From NCBI RefSeq assembly GCF_017830045.1, contig NZ_JAEDXU010000001.1, forward strand, positions 248,001 to 312,000: a stretch of DNA of 64,000 nt. Reading direction: 5' to 3'. The position numbers and the translations under genes are program-made. This DNA comes from Enterococcus larvae. GTDB taxonomy: Bacteria; Bacillota; Bacilli; Lactobacillales; Enterococcaceae. The notes beneath the pieces were generated by a model that did not search any database, had not been told where the DNA came from, and was given only the letters and a program-made list of their open reading frames with translations. How positions within the stretch are numbered: position 1 is the first letter of the stretch; each line of letters opens with the position of its first letter. Below are positions 1 to 8,012 of this stretch, piece after piece.

Positions 1-10
1 GCCCAGAAGC

Positions 11-376
11 TTAAATTTCAACATCTACCTTCAAATTAAATTTACCGATTTCTTCCATTAAAACTTCGGCTTCTACGAGTAATCGATGAAGTGAGTCTGT
101 TTTATCAAGCAGTTCTGCAATGTTTGTTTCAACCTTTATAGAAATATTTTCTGATATAAATTCCGGCTTATCTTCTGTTGAAGTCTTATCTAACAAGGGA
201 TTAACAATGACAGATTTGAGTTGCCCGCCTGAATATAAAAGGCCAGATGTAATTTCTCCACAACTAGAAACGAATGATCCGTCAATTCCCCACCCGGTGC
301 ACCAACCTGCTTCTTCTCCTGTTATTAAAGCAGTGTTTTTTCTGTATCCTCTTTGATATGGATGTTTCTTTTTCAT
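11..376 (-). CDS. Hypothetical phage early protein, 121 aa
   Basis: Not recognised. The ATG at 376 has an AGGAGG box about 9 nt upstream, and that box overlaps the stop codon of the antirepressor gene, so the two genes are translationally close and probably co-transcribed. The N-terminal half has Gly, Cys and Trp residues (GWCTGWGIDG); the C-terminal third (about residues 80-121) is predicted helical and charged. No membrane segment or signal peptide is seen. Its place just downstream of the antirepressor suggests an early lytic phage gene of unknown role. Confidence 0.6.
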   Translation of the reverse strand: MKKKHPYQRGYRKNTALITGEEAGWCTGWGIDGSFVSSCGEITSGLLYSGGQLKSVIVNPLLDKTSTEDKPEFISENISIKVETNIAELLDKTDSLHRLLVEAEVLMEEIGKFNLKVDVEI

Positions 377-388
377 GTGTATAGCCTC

Positions 389-1213
389 CTACATGCCATA
401 TTGAACATGATATTTTTTGTTTGACCCTTGAATTTTAGATGGATAATTTTGATCCTCTAACCAAGTTCTAACTTTGTCCAATACAGATTCTGTATATTTA
501 GTCACTGACCCGCTCCAACCACCAACTGACTCAGGTAAAATTTCAAATTCTTCTTCCGAAATATCTATATAAGTATTGATCAGTTGACTAACTGCAGTAC
601 CATGTGGTTTTCCCTTTTTTGATAGAACACCTAATATTTTCGCAATTTGCTCACAATCGAATAACTTCTGTTTTAATTTAGGCATTTCCAGCAGCTTCTC
701 ACCGGTCAATATTTCTACAGCTTTATTTTGAAGTAAAGATTTATTTACATCTGTAGTAGCATTTCTAGAAAGCTCCTCAAGCAATTTCGCTTGTCGAGCA
801 TTTGCATTTTTCAAGCGTGCCTCTGCATTCATACGTTTGATGGCAAGATCATCCTGATGCTTGGGCTGTGATGATTTGTACGACCCAGTTTTTCTAATTT
901 GTGGTAACACATCGACTGCTAACCAATCTTGAAATTCTTCTGCTGTTGCATTGCCGGCTTTGAATGCTAATTTGTATACCATTGACTCACTGATATAATC
1001 ACCCGAGCTAATTTTAGTTTCGCCCACTTGTGGTCGAAGGTAACTGTTTACACGATCCCACCGAATACTCGTGTATTGCTTCCCATTTTTTATTTCAGTT
1101 TTGGTAAACCCTAAGCTTTTTACCACTGATTCAACATCAAACAAAAATTCTCCATCTGACATTTGTACTGCAATTGAAAATAAATCGTTACTAAATTTTT
1201 GAATATCTTTCAT
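389..1213 (-). CDS. Phage antirepressor with BRO-N domain
   Basis: A 274-residue protein with an N-terminal BRO-N/Bro-like DNA-binding domain (about residues 10-115), marked by the segment EFQDWLAVDVLPQIRKTGSY, which is characteristic of phage antirepressors. The central region (about 120-165) is charged and probably coiled. The C-terminal part (about 175-270) resembles the variable effector half of such proteins. It has a strong AAAGGAGG site before the ATG. Antirepressors of this kind counteract the CI-like repressor or act as early DNA-binding regulators. It lies downstream of the Cro-like gene on the same strand, so it belongs to the lytic early transcript. Confidence 0.85.
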   Translation of the reverse strand: MKDIQKFSNDLFSIAVQMSDGEFLFDVESVVKSLGFTKTEIKNGKQYTSIRWDRVNSYLRPQVGETKISSGDYISESMVYKLAFKAGNATAEEFQDWLAVDVLPQIRKTGSYKSSQPKHQDDLAIKRMNAEARLKNANARQAKLLEELSRNATTDVNKSLLQNKAVEILTGEKLLEMPKLKQKLFDCEQIAKILGVLSKKGKPHGTAVSQLINTYIDISEEEFEILPESVGGWSGSVTKYTESVLDKVRTWLEDQNYPSKIQGSNKKYHVQYGM

Positions 1214-1268
1214 TTTAAATTTCCTCCTTTAATTTAATGAAATAATCTCCGCGTTATTTAAAGAAATA

Positions 1269-1505
1269 TCAACATGTTCTTTTTCGATAATAACGATTAA
1301 ACTCGTTTTCGTCTCCAAAAAAAATGGAGTCTTCTGAAATGAAATATACTTCTGGTAAAAGTTCTAAATATTCTCGTTTCATCTTCTTCGGATTTTCCTC
1401 CCAGCTAGCCAATGTTTGATAATGTACACCGAATTTATTTGCTGCATCTTTTTGCGATAGACCGACAAGTAACCTAGCTGCCTTTAAAGAAATTTTTTTA
1501 CTCAC
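1269..1505 (-). CDS. Cro-like helix-turn-helix regulator, 78 aa
   Basis: Small XRE-type DNA-binding protein. The HTH spans about residues 8-42 (ARLLVGLSQKDAANKFGV, then YQTLASWEENP). An upstream ATG at 1532 is in frame, but the AGGAGG box sits 7 nt before a GTG at 1505, which makes GTG the better start. It is transcribed away from the CI-like gene across a shared operator region, the classical Cro position, and leads the transcript that includes the antirepressor. Its role is inferred to be repression of the lysogenic promoter during lytic growth. Confidence 0.8.
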   Translation of the reverse strand: MSKKISLKAARLLVGLSQKDAANKFGVHYQTLASWEENPKKMKREYLELLPEVYFISEDSIFFGDENEFNRYYRKRTC

Positions 1506-1537
1506 TGCTCTTCCTCCTTTCCTTATATCCATAATAT

Positions 1538-1637
1538 AACGAGTTTACTCGTTATGTCAACGATTTATCTCGTTATTTTGAATAAAAAACAGTGTTCTTT
1601 AAATATTTACTTCTTGAAAAAGACGAGAAAACTCGTT
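1538..1637. promoter_or_regulatory. Three phage operators, AACGA-N6-TCGTT
   Basis: Three related dyads lie between the divergent regulators: AACGAGTTTACTCGTT at 1538-1553, AACGATTTATCTCGTT at 1559-1574 and GACGAGAAAACTCGTT at 1622-1637. The first two are spaced 21 bp apart, about two helical turns; the third lies inside the promoter of the CI-like gene. The arrangement mirrors the OR region of temperate phages and is the probable binding target of the CI-like and/or Cro-like proteins. The repeats are directly visible; the choice of ligand is inference. Confidence 0.85.
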
Positions 1638-1642
1638 ATCAT
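1614..1642 (+). promoter_or_regulatory. Promoter of the CI-like repressor gene
   Basis: TTGAAA at 1614-1619 and TATCAT at 1637-1642 are separated by 17 bp and lie about 40 nt upstream of the CI-like start codon. The spacer contains the third operator, so binding there would block the promoter, consistent with autoregulation or Cro repression. Confidence 0.65.
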
Positions 1643-1680
1643 ATAGAATGTATACATAATTTGTAAGGAGTGAAAATAAC

Positions 1681-2118
1681 ATGGGAAGATCACCATTAAC
1701 AGAATTCGAAATCGGCCTTCGCGAAATTATATCTAACAATTTAAAAAAGGTCACTCGAGGGAAAACCCAAGCTCAAATTTCTGATATCACCGGAATTCCT
1801 CCATCCACACTATCTGGATATTTTGCAAAACGGTCAACAATCACTGAAGAGAATTTGAATATTATTTCAGAAAAATTCAATGTAGATAGATCAGAAATCG
1901 ATCCACGGTACGCAAAAAATGGTTTTACTTATGGAAATGAATCTGAGTCAAAATTTTCTACGGTCGTTAGTCTTGAGGACTTAAAAAAGAGTATCCAACC
2001 TATTTCTCCTAAAGGCAGAGCCATAGGGCGAGGCTTTGATCAACTTGATGAAGAAAAACAAGATTTATTTGAAAAACTTTTACTCCAAATGCAAGAAGAT
2101 GATGAAGATGACGACTAA
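1681..2118 (+). CDS. CI-like phage repressor (XRE HTH only), 145 aa
   Basis: N-terminal XRE helix-turn-helix at about residues 14-65 (KTQAQISDITGIPPSTLSGY), then a linker and a very acidic C-terminus ending in Asp/Glu. It has no S24/LexA-type autoprotease domain, so induction by RecA-assisted self-cleavage is not expected. The gene overlaps the following ImmA-type peptidase gene, which fits the ImmR/ImmA arrangement of ICEBs1, where the peptidase cleaves the repressor. AAGGAG lies 10 nt before the ATG. The assignment as the element's master repressor rests on position and the operators. Confidence 0.85.
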   Translation: MGRSPLTEFEIGLREIISNNLKKVTRGKTQAQISDITGIPPSTLSGYFAKRSTITEENLNIISEKFNVDRSEIDPRYAKNGFTYGNESESKFSTVVSLEDLKKSIQPISPKGRAIGRGFDQLDEEKQDLFEKLLLQMQEDDEDDD

Positions 2119-3223
2119 ACTCCCTAGTAAAGCTCGATATTCTAGATCCACTTCCAGAGCCTTACTTTTTCTAACTAAAGAAGAAATTCAAGATTTCCCT
2201 GTTGATATGGTTAAAGTTTGCAAAAAATTTGGAATCAAGTTGAAAAAATATTCTACATTAGCAAAAAAAAATAACGTTAGTGTAGAAGTTATAGGGATGG
2301 CTTTTAAGTCTCAACTTGGATACATATACTTAAGTCCAGAAGATAAATATATCATCTCATACAATGACACTTTGCCCAAAGGTTTAGTTAGATTTACTTT
2401 GGCTCATGAATTTGGCCATTTTTTTCTTAGTCACTTAGAAGATTTTGAAGAGACAGAACTCAGATATAACTCGCTCGTACCTTATTCAAAAGAACATGAA
2501 TCTCTCGAACGAGAAGCAAACTGTTTTGCTAGAAACATCCTTTCCCCAACTCCAGTAGCTACCTTGTTCCATTCGAATTCTACTTTGTCCCTACAATATT
2601 TTTTCGGACTAACGTATACTGCGGCTCAAGTGAGAATGTCAAGCCTAGAGATGGACAAAAAAAATTTGGAAAGCATACTATATAGATTAGGATCAAAGTC
2701 AAATCAACCGGTTCGATACTTATCAGATATACAGCTTCGATACAAAACTCTTTGTCACTGCGATACATGCAATGGAGAATTCCATACTGAGCTTGGGCAC
2801 TATTGCCCCTATTGCGGGGAATCTTCTATATTTAATATAGATTTAAATAGCTATTCTGTATTTAGAGAATTTGGAGGAGATAAAGTGGAATACACCAGAA
2901 TAGAAACAAACGAAAATAGGACTCCGTTAAAATGTCCAAGATGTGAATATGAAAGTCTCGAAGATAAGTTCAATTACTGTCCAATGTGTTCTATTCGAAT
3001 TCATAATGAGTGTCTCGGCTCAGAAAAAGATAAATTTGAAGAAGACCACCATGGAAATTGGACAGAGAGACCCATACACGAAAGGATTCAATATGGATGT
3101 GGAGGATATTTGGACGGCGGATTTCGATATTGCCCTCATTGTGGCTCAGAAACATCTTATTCTAAACAAAAGCTCTTGGCAGATTGGAAGGAAGAAAAGA
3201 ACGCACTCGATATTTTTGAATAA
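2099..3223 (+). CDS. ImmA/IrrE-type metallopeptidase with C-terminal zinc ribbons
   Basis: The catalytic domain (about residues 30-200) carries the zinc motif HEFGH in LAHEFGHFFLSH, followed by a downstream EREANCFARNIL helix, typical of ImmA/IrrE peptidases that degrade phage or ICE repressors. The last 150 residues add three Cys-rich zinc ribbons (CDTC...CPYC, CPRC...CPMC, GCGG...CPHC), which most ImmA proteins lack. The gene overlaps the CI-like gene by about 20 nt. Possible starts at 2099, 2102 and 2108 cannot be separated by their weak ribosome binding signals. The likely substrate is the neighbouring repressor. Confidence 0.85.
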   Translation: MMKMTTKLPSKARYSRSTSRALLFLTKEEIQDFPVDMVKVCKKFGIKLKKYSTLAKKNNVSVEVIGMAFKSQLGYIYLSPEDKYIISYNDTLPKGLVRFTLAHEFGHFFLSHLEDFEETELRYNSLVPYSKEHESLEREANCFARNILSPTPVATLFHSNSTLSLQYFFGLTYTAAQVRMSSLEMDKKNLESILYRLGSKSNQPVRYLSDIQLRYKTLCHCDTCNGEFHTELGHYCPYCGESSIFNIDLNSYSVFREFGGDKVEYTRIETNENRTPLKCPRCEYESLEDKFNYCPMCSIRIHNECLGSEKDKFEEDHHGNWTERPIHERIQYGCGGYLDGGFRYCPHCGSETSYSKQKLLADWKEEKNALDIFE

Positions 3224-3323
3224 AAAAATAGGCTAACCAGTGTTGCTGCGCTGATCAGCCCGATGTCCTCATTTTCATGAGTATTATGTAAAATAATTAT
3301 ATCACATGAAATGAGGTTATTAA

Positions 3324-3623
3324 ATGGAGGGTCAAGAATTCTATTGTCCGAAATGTAATCACAGTTTGGTAAATCGAGAAAGTTTCTGCCCAAACTGCGG
3401 ACAAAAGATAATCTATACAGATTCTGTTGAATATCAAGAAGCTTTGAAGGCATATCAAAATAGCGGTTGGGCAAAGACAGGAAAGTTTTTAGAAAAGACG
3501 GGAAACACAATGAATAATGCGGGAAACAGTATGCAAAAAACTGGGGAAAATATGACCTCAGGGTGCACTGCTCCATTTGTCATTCTAATAATTATCGTAA
3601 TTTTAGCAATGATTCTATTTTAA
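3324..3623 (+). CDS. Zinc-ribbon membrane protein, 99 aa
   Basis: The N-terminus has a double CxxC zinc ribbon (CPKC then CPNC, residues about 8-28). A middle amphipathic segment has Asn/Thr/Gly/Met repeats (TGNTMNNAGNSM), and a single C-terminal hydrophobic helix (about residues 80-99) ends the protein. The layout suggests a tail-anchored cytoplasmic zinc-ribbon protein. TGAGG precedes the ATG. It sits between repressor module and integrase, where phages often carry lysogenic conversion or superinfection-exclusion genes, but no function can be assigned from sequence. Confidence 0.7.
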   Translation: MEGQEFYCPKCNHSLVNRESFCPNCGQKIIYTDSVEYQEALKAYQNSGWAKTGKFLEKTGNTMNNAGNSMQKTGENMTSGCTAPFVILIIIVILAMILF

Positions 3624-3630
3624 TTAAAAA

Positions 3631-3663
3631 CACATCCCCCGCCCGATCAAGAACGAGGATGTG
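3631..3663 (-). terminator. Hairpin terminator facing left
   Basis: CACATCC at 3631-3637 pairs with GGATGTG at 3657-3663. On the minus strand the stem is followed by TTTTT, so it is best read as a terminator for leftward transcription entering the element; on the plus strand no T-run follows. Confidence 0.5.
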
Positions 3664-3735
3664 CTACTGAAAATAAAACCTAAGTAGGCCTATTTAACTA
3701 TGCCTATTTTAACAGAAAATGGGAGTGTGAACAAC

Positions 3736-4857
3736 TTGAGACAAAAACAATGGTCAGAGAGATTTAAACACGTTTTTTCTTACAAAAAGAAATCAGGTGT
3801 TGCGTGGGGTTATCGTTACCCATACTATAATTCTATGGGTCAAAGAATCGAAGCATTTGAGAGTGGAATCGTCTCGGAGAAAAAGGCTTATCAAAAACTA
3901 GTTAATGTAATCAATGAAATAGAAAACGGGAACAAAAGTCTTCTTGATAGTAAAAATTTGCTCATAAAAGATTGGGCTGATACCTGGGTAGATTTCTACC
4001 AAAACACCTGGTCACCAAATACATTGAAAAATACTCAACAAGCTCTTAAACAAGCTATCCTGCCCATGTTGGGAAAAATGAAGTATTCAGAGTTAGATAA
4101 AGTAAAATATAAAGAAAATTTCCTTAAACCTTTGTTGAAAAAATATAAACCAGCTACAGTACGTCTCTTCCACCGTAGATTTATGACCATGACTAATGCT
4201 GCAGTTGAGCACGACAAACTGGATAAAAATAGAATGACTGGCATCAAAATCCCTCAACCTGAAAAAGAGATAAAAGCTTTTACCAAGGAAGAACTGAAAA
4301 AGTTCAATGTTGAGCTCCAAAATGAAGAAATTATTTCTAAAGCTTTGTTCACTCTCATTTTAAGCACTGGCTTGCGCCTTGGTGAGGCTTTGGGGCTTAC
4401 TTGGATAGATGTAGACCTATCTCGTAGAATGATTGATGTGAACAAATCCAGAGGCGCCACAGGCATCGGAACAACAAAGACTTTTTCATCTAATCGAAAA
4501 ATTGTCATTGATCAAAATACGAAAGCTATTCTTGAAGAACTAAAATTTCAGACGCCATTTGACAAACCGATTGATTATCTCTTCATGAATGAATATGGTA
4601 ATCCCTATAGTCCGGTCAATGCACGTTATTCCTTCAATAGAATCATTCAAGCGGCAGGTGTTCGAAATATTACTATCCACGGATTGCGCCATACCCATGC
4701 TACTTTCTTATTAGAGGCTGACGCAAATATAAAATATGTATCTGCACGACTTGGACATAAAAAAATAAGCACCACATTGGATACTTATACCCATATCCTT
4801 GAGAATAAAGAGACAGAAACAGCGGATTTATTCGGTCAAATCATGGACGATTTATGA
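3736..4857 (+). CDS. int: Tyrosine-family site-specific integrase
   Basis: Phage/Tn916-type integrase that would recombine att sites for integration and excision. The N-terminus has an AP2-like arm-binding region (about residues 5-60), followed by an SAM-like core-binding domain (about 65-160). The catalytic domain shows the conserved Arg in TGLRLGEALGL, the HxLRH box in HGLRHTHAT, and the terminal Tyr in STTLDTYTH. An in-frame ATG at 3700 lacks a ribosome binding site, whereas GGGAG lies 8-9 nt before a TTG at 3736, so I prefer that start (373 aa). It is the last gene of the element and marks the attachment-site side. Confidence 0.93.
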   Translation: MRQKQWSERFKHVFSYKKKSGVAWGYRYPYYNSMGQRIEAFESGIVSEKKAYQKLVNVINEIENGNKSLLDSKNLLIKDWADTWVDFYQNTWSPNTLKNTQQALKQAILPMLGKMKYSELDKVKYKENFLKPLLKKYKPATVRLFHRRFMTMTNAAVEHDKLDKNRMTGIKIPQPEKEIKAFTKEELKKFNVELQNEEIISKALFTLILSTGLRLGEALGLTWIDVDLSRRMIDVNKSRGATGIGTTKTFSSNRKIVIDQNTKAILEELKFQTPFDKPIDYLFMNEYGNPYSPVNARYSFNRIIQAAGVRNITIHGLRHTHATFLLEADANIKYVSARLGHKKISTTLDTYTHILENKETETADLFGQIMDDL

Positions 4858-4973
4858 TAAAACTGTGGAACATTTGTGGAACGTAGTCAAAAATTGAACA
4901 AATCAGAAAAATAAGACAACAACCAAATACATAATAATCCTTTATATATCAACGATTTAAAGACATAAAAAAA

Positions 4974-4997
4974 CCACCACATCGGGTAATGTGGTGG
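4974..4997 (-). terminator. Terminator hairpin at the element boundary
   Basis: CCACCACAT (4974-4982) and ATGTGGTGG (4989-4997) form a perfect 9-bp stem with a CGGGTA loop. The T-run (seven A on plus) is on the minus strand, so it would stop leftward transcripts before they reach the integrase from the 3' side. It lies 117 nt past the integrase stop. Confidence 0.65.
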
Positions 4998-5346
4998 AAA
5001 TGAAGGTTGTTATTTACTCTTGGTAGGAGTAAGTATGAAAAACCAATTCGGGATAATTGGCATACACCCATTTTATTACAGATTGAAACAGCAAACATGA
5101 GGAAGCTCTATGTATTTATTAAAATTTCCATGAGAAAACCTCGTTTCTTCCCTTTTTCCTGCGGATCATATCATTTTAAACATTCCCATCCTTGTGCTAC
5201 ACTTTTTATATATAAATCCTGCTAAATAAATAAGCTGCACCATTTATTTTTTCTTCCCTATTACAGGCGAAGAAACCCCTTACAAGAAAATGGATTTAAC
5301 AGGTGCTATACAGATAGAAAACGTTTCACTATAGGAGGAATTGATT
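4998..5346. other. Non-coding junction between element and chromosome
   Basis: No credible gene: the small open frame here has no ribosome binding site. The stretch should contain the attachment core, but no tRNA or tmRNA 3' end is recognisable, so the integration target is unknown. A promoter for the following gene must lie here, but no convincing -35/-10 pair was found. Confidence 0.4.
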
Positions 5347-6477
5347 ATGTCAGATAATGGAAAAACTCGTTTCAATGAACTGCTCTCAGATGAAATTCAA
5401 GGTCCTTTTGTCACGTTTGTTTTGAATACTCACGTTGCTCATCAAGATATCAGTAAAGATGTTCTTGCTTTCAAAAATCTTGCAAAAGCAGCAAAAATAC
5501 GATTCGAAAAACGATTCGCTGATTTTGATTGGGCACCATTTCAGAAAAAGATCAACGAACTGGAAGCAGACGCTTCATTTTGGAGAAGCACCACAAAGAG
5601 TATCACTATCATTTTCACGAAAGAAGAAACTTTCTTATATAGATTGAATGTGCCAGTGGATGATCAATATTACGTTGGTAAAAAGCCTTACTTACTTGGT
5701 ATTATCAAGGATCAGCAGTTTACCTATGACTATTATCTCCTAGCACTCAATAGAGATTCCATGGCCTTATATCTTGTCAAAGGCTCAGACGTTACAGCGG
5801 TTGATCTGCCTGAGGATGCTCCAACGGATTTAGTTGGTACGCTCGGTGATGAACTGACTGGCGGCAACCTAAATTATTCAACAGGTTCCGGATCAGGCTA
5901 TAACGGTTCAGGAAAAGAAGGTGTGACCTATCACGGCGTAAGTACAAAAGATGAAGAGGTAGAAATCGACTGGGTCAATTACTATCAAGCCATTGATGCT
6001 TATTTCAAAGACACATTTGAAAATCCTGAAAAGCTGCCGATTTTCTTATATGCACTGCCAGAGAATCAGACAGTATTCAAAAAAATTGCCAAAAACCCTT
6101 ATTTAGACACTCGAGCAGCGGTTTCAGCATCTCCTGCTCAGGCATCAATCAAAGAAATCAAGGCTGGGGCTGAAAAAATCAGTCAGGAACTGGAAACGTT
6201 GGAAACAGGCTCCTATAATGAGCTTTTAGATAAAAAATTTGTCGATCAACTGGTTGACATTGTTCCAGCTGCTAAAGAAGGACGCCTATCTCACTTCTTT
6301 ATTGCGACAGAAAATTTTGTCAACGAGACTACTGAAATGTCTTCTGAAGAGTTTGATCGCAGAAAGCTGTTGAATAATACAGCTTATGCAGTGATCCAAA
6401 CCGGCGGCAAAGTGTTTGTCCTTAATCAGCAAGCTGCACCAGATGAAAAATCACTAACAGGGATTTTGAGATACTAG
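5347..6477 (+). CDS. baeRF-family (archaeo-eukaryotic release-factor-like) protein
   Basis: A 376-residue protein resembling the bacterial archaeo-eukaryotic release factor families (baeRF): an N-terminal domain with the FVTFVLNTH segment, a middle RNase-like region containing YYLLALNRDSMALYLVKG, and a C-terminal domain ending in VIQTGGKVFVLNQ. The Gly/Ser-rich loop around residues 178-197 (GSGSGYNGSGKEG) separates the middle parts. Members are predicted to act on ribosomes or RNA, but their roles are mostly untested. The ATG at 5347 has AGGAGG at 8 nt; an in-frame TTG at 5341 is too close to that box. It is monocistronic, with a strong terminator after it. Confidence 0.7.
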   Translation: MSDNGKTRFNELLSDEIQGPFVTFVLNTHVAHQDISKDVLAFKNLAKAAKIRFEKRFADFDWAPFQKKINELEADASFWRSTTKSITIIFTKEETFLYRLNVPVDDQYYVGKKPYLLGIIKDQQFTYDYYLLALNRDSMALYLVKGSDVTAVDLPEDAPTDLVGTLGDELTGGNLNYSTGSGSGYNGSGKEGVTYHGVSTKDEEVEIDWVNYYQAIDAYFKDTFENPEKLPIFLYALPENQTVFKKIAKNPYLDTRAAVSASPAQASIKEIKAGAEKISQELETLETGSYNELLDKKFVDQLVDIVPAAKEGRLSHFFIATENFVNETTEMSSEEFDRRKLLNNTAYAVIQTGGKVFVLNQQAAPDEKSLTGILRY

Positions 6478-6500
6478 TATGTTCTAGCAATAACAAAAAC

Positions 6501-6554
6501 AGAAGAGCCTCTAGCAGATTAACTGATCTATCTGCTAGAGGCTCTTCTGTTTTT
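6501..6554 (+). terminator. Strong intrinsic terminator
   Basis: AGAAGAGCCTCTAGCAGAT at 6501-6519 pairs perfectly with ATCTGCTAGAGGCTCTTCT at 6530-6548 and is followed by GTTTTT. It ends the baeRF-like gene. Confidence 0.85.
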
Positions 6555-6716
6555 CACAGGATTGCTTCTTCAAAAACTTCATTCCTTATGATAAAGTAAT
6601 AGATAATAGTTTGATAGTTCATATGAAGTAAAAGGGAAAAGGTTGTTTTGTGGGCACTGAAAGGCTGCCCGCATTTTAATTGAACTTTACTATCAAACGA
6701 TGAAAGGAGTAATGAA

Positions 6717-7118
6717 ATGAATAATTCAAAAAACTATAATAGAAAAGGTCCAAAGCCTCCAAACTTTTTTATTGGAATCGGCCTATTGGGGATCGGTCTG
6801 TTTCTATTTTTCAATCAGCTGACGGTCAGTTCTTCATGGTTCAGTTACGGTATGTTTAGAATTGGGGGAATATGGATTTCCAATGGCTGGACGGTCCTCC
6901 CTTTAGTTATTGGTATTGTTATGATTTTCAATAATACTAAATCAGTTGTTGGAAAGATTTTGGCAATAATCGGTGTGCTTCTTATTCTTGTCAGCATCGT
7001 CACTACTGTTCATATCCGTTTATCAAGAACTTCGCTGTTTTCTTATATCCTGATGCTTACTTTTATCATCGGTGGAGCCAATCTTATTTTCAAATCGTTA
7101 GCTCTAAAGCGAAATTAG
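6717..7118 (+). CDS. Small integral membrane protein, 133 aa
   Basis: Four hydrophobic segments are visible (about residues 18-35, 58-74, 80-97 and 108-125). The short basic N-terminus (NRKGPKPP) has no signal cleavage site. The overall look is that of the LiaI/LiaF-N or DUF5668-type four-helix membrane modules, but no signature proves it. GAAAGGAG precedes the ATG. It is a single gene bounded by terminators on both sides. Function unknown. Confidence 0.75.
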   Translation: MNNSKNYNRKGPKPPNFFIGIGLLGIGLFLFFNQLTVSSSWFSYGMFRIGGIWISNGWTVLPLVIGIVMIFNNTKSVVGKILAIIGVLLILVSIVTTVHIRLSRTSLFSYILMLTFIIGGANLIFKSLALKRN

Positions 7119-7142
7119 CGGTTTTTCTCCTGAAAATTAGAC

Positions 7143-7182
7143 GTACCCGCAACACTTTCTCAAGCGTTGCGGGTACTTTTTA
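7143..7182 (+). terminator. Intrinsic terminator
   Basis: GTACCCGCAAC (7143-7153) pairs with GTTGCGGGTAC (7166-7176), followed by TTTTT. It ends the small membrane protein gene. Confidence 0.85.
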
Positions 7183-7195
7183 TTATTAAGTTCAT

Positions 7196-7616
7196 TCAAT
7201 ACTTTGTTAGCTAGAAACTCAGGGCAAAACTACTATCTATTAGCGTTCAGCGAATGACTCTCACCTAAACAATTTGAACCCTTCCTACTTTCAAATCTAT
7301 GCAGCTCCAAGACTGCGCCTTCGGAATAGATTTCTTCAAGTTACTCACTGTTTCGCTTTCATATTCAAATGCTTAATGTAACAATAGTATACCATATAAT
7401 AATTTGATAGAAATAAAATAATTTTACACTAATGAAAAATTTAATAATTGGTCTATTTGCTATGCAAATGGAAAAATGTATGTTATAGTAATAAATGTAG
7501 TTTTTGTTCGGTAATATATGTGTAGTTGTTTCATTGATATAGTAAACATCCTCCACATTTTCACCTTTCAAGTAATTGCAAAATAATTTTTTGAAACATA
7601 AGGAGGATTTTCTATC
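7196..7616. other. Long leader/intergenic stretch with a structured segment
   Basis: The first half (7196-7375) has clearly higher GC than the second and contains AAATCTAT (7293-7300) opposite ATAGATTT (7326-7333), enclosing a GCAG/CTGC inner stem; the segment could form an RNA on either strand. The AT-rich second half (7376-7616) is probably the promoter and long 5' leader of the cold-shock gene, with a possible -10 TATAGT near 7485. Cold-shock mRNAs usually have such leaders. No gene is supported here. Confidence 0.45.
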
Positions 7617-7817
7617 ATGGAAACAGGTACAGTAAAATGGTTTAACTCAGACAAAGGTTTTGGATTTATCACTGCTGAAAACGGAAACGACGTTTTCGTA
7701 CATTTCTCAGCTATCCAAGGCGACGGATTCAAAACTTTAGAAGAAGGTCAAGCAGTTACTTTCGACATCGAAGACGGACAACGCGGACCACAAGCTACTA
7801 ACGTTAACAAAGCTTAA
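7617..7817 (+). CDS. csp: Cold-shock protein (CspA family)
   Basis: A 66-residue single cold-shock domain, the full family length. It carries both RNA-binding motifs (KGFGFI, RNP1, and [12 protein letters not shown]2) and the family's start [14 protein letters not shown]. It acts as an RNA chaperone that melts secondary structure in mRNA at low temperature or in growth transitions. AAGGAGG lies 9 nt before the ATG. The long AT-rich stretch upstream fits the leader-based, temperature-sensitive control known for csp genes. Confidence 0.97.
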   Translation: METGTVKWFNSDKGFGFITAENGNDVFVHFSAIQGDGFKTLEEGQAVTFDIEDGQRGPQATNVNKA

Positions 7818-7834
7818 TTAAACTTAAACTTTTT

Positions 7835-7861
7835 AGCCTGACTTCGGTCAGGCTTTTTTTG
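7835..7861 (+). terminator. Intrinsic terminator of the cold-shock gene
   Basis: AGCCTGAC-TTCG-GTCAGGCT (7835-7854) with a stable UUCG tetraloop, followed by a T-run. Confidence 0.93.
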
Positions 7862-7900
7862 TTGCTTCAAAACAACGGTCAGCCTTTTCAAGCAAGCGCA

Positions 7901-7952
7901 AACAAGCTGTTCTTCTCTCTACTAAAGAGTCAGCACAGCTTGTTATTTTTTT
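7901..7952 (+). terminator. Second hairpin with T-run between csp and icd
   Basis: AACAAGCTGT (7901-7910) pairs with ACAGCTTGTT (7935-7944), followed by ATTTTTTT on the plus strand. It may be a back-up terminator for csp or, with a weaker tail, serve the convergent icd operon. Confidence 0.6.
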
Positions 7953-8012
7953 GTGCGCACCTCTTGTCGACTGCATTATAAAATAGCTAGACTCCTCCGC
8001 AGTCAACTGCAG

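Larger units (their letters stand above)
1..4998. mobile_element. Integrase end of a prophage or integrative element
   Basis: Antirepressor, Cro-like and CI-like regulators, an ImmA-type peptidase, a small zinc-ribbon membrane protein and a terminal tyrosine integrase lie together in the order typical of the lysogeny module of temperate Firmicutes phages. Housekeeping genes start right after the integrase, so the element boundary should lie between the integrase stop and about 5300. The other end lies before base 1, so the attachment core cannot be defined by comparing both ends. No structural phage genes are visible; whether the element is a full prophage, a satellite or a remnant cannot be judged here. 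Confidence 0.85.

Noticed and set aside
5007-5225. 72-codon frame after the integrase
   Set aside because: No ribosome binding site and no family features; it probably spans the attachment region.
4858-5340. tRNA or tmRNA 3' end as integration site
   Set aside because: No acceptor-stem or T-loop signature (GGTTCRA) found at the integrase side.
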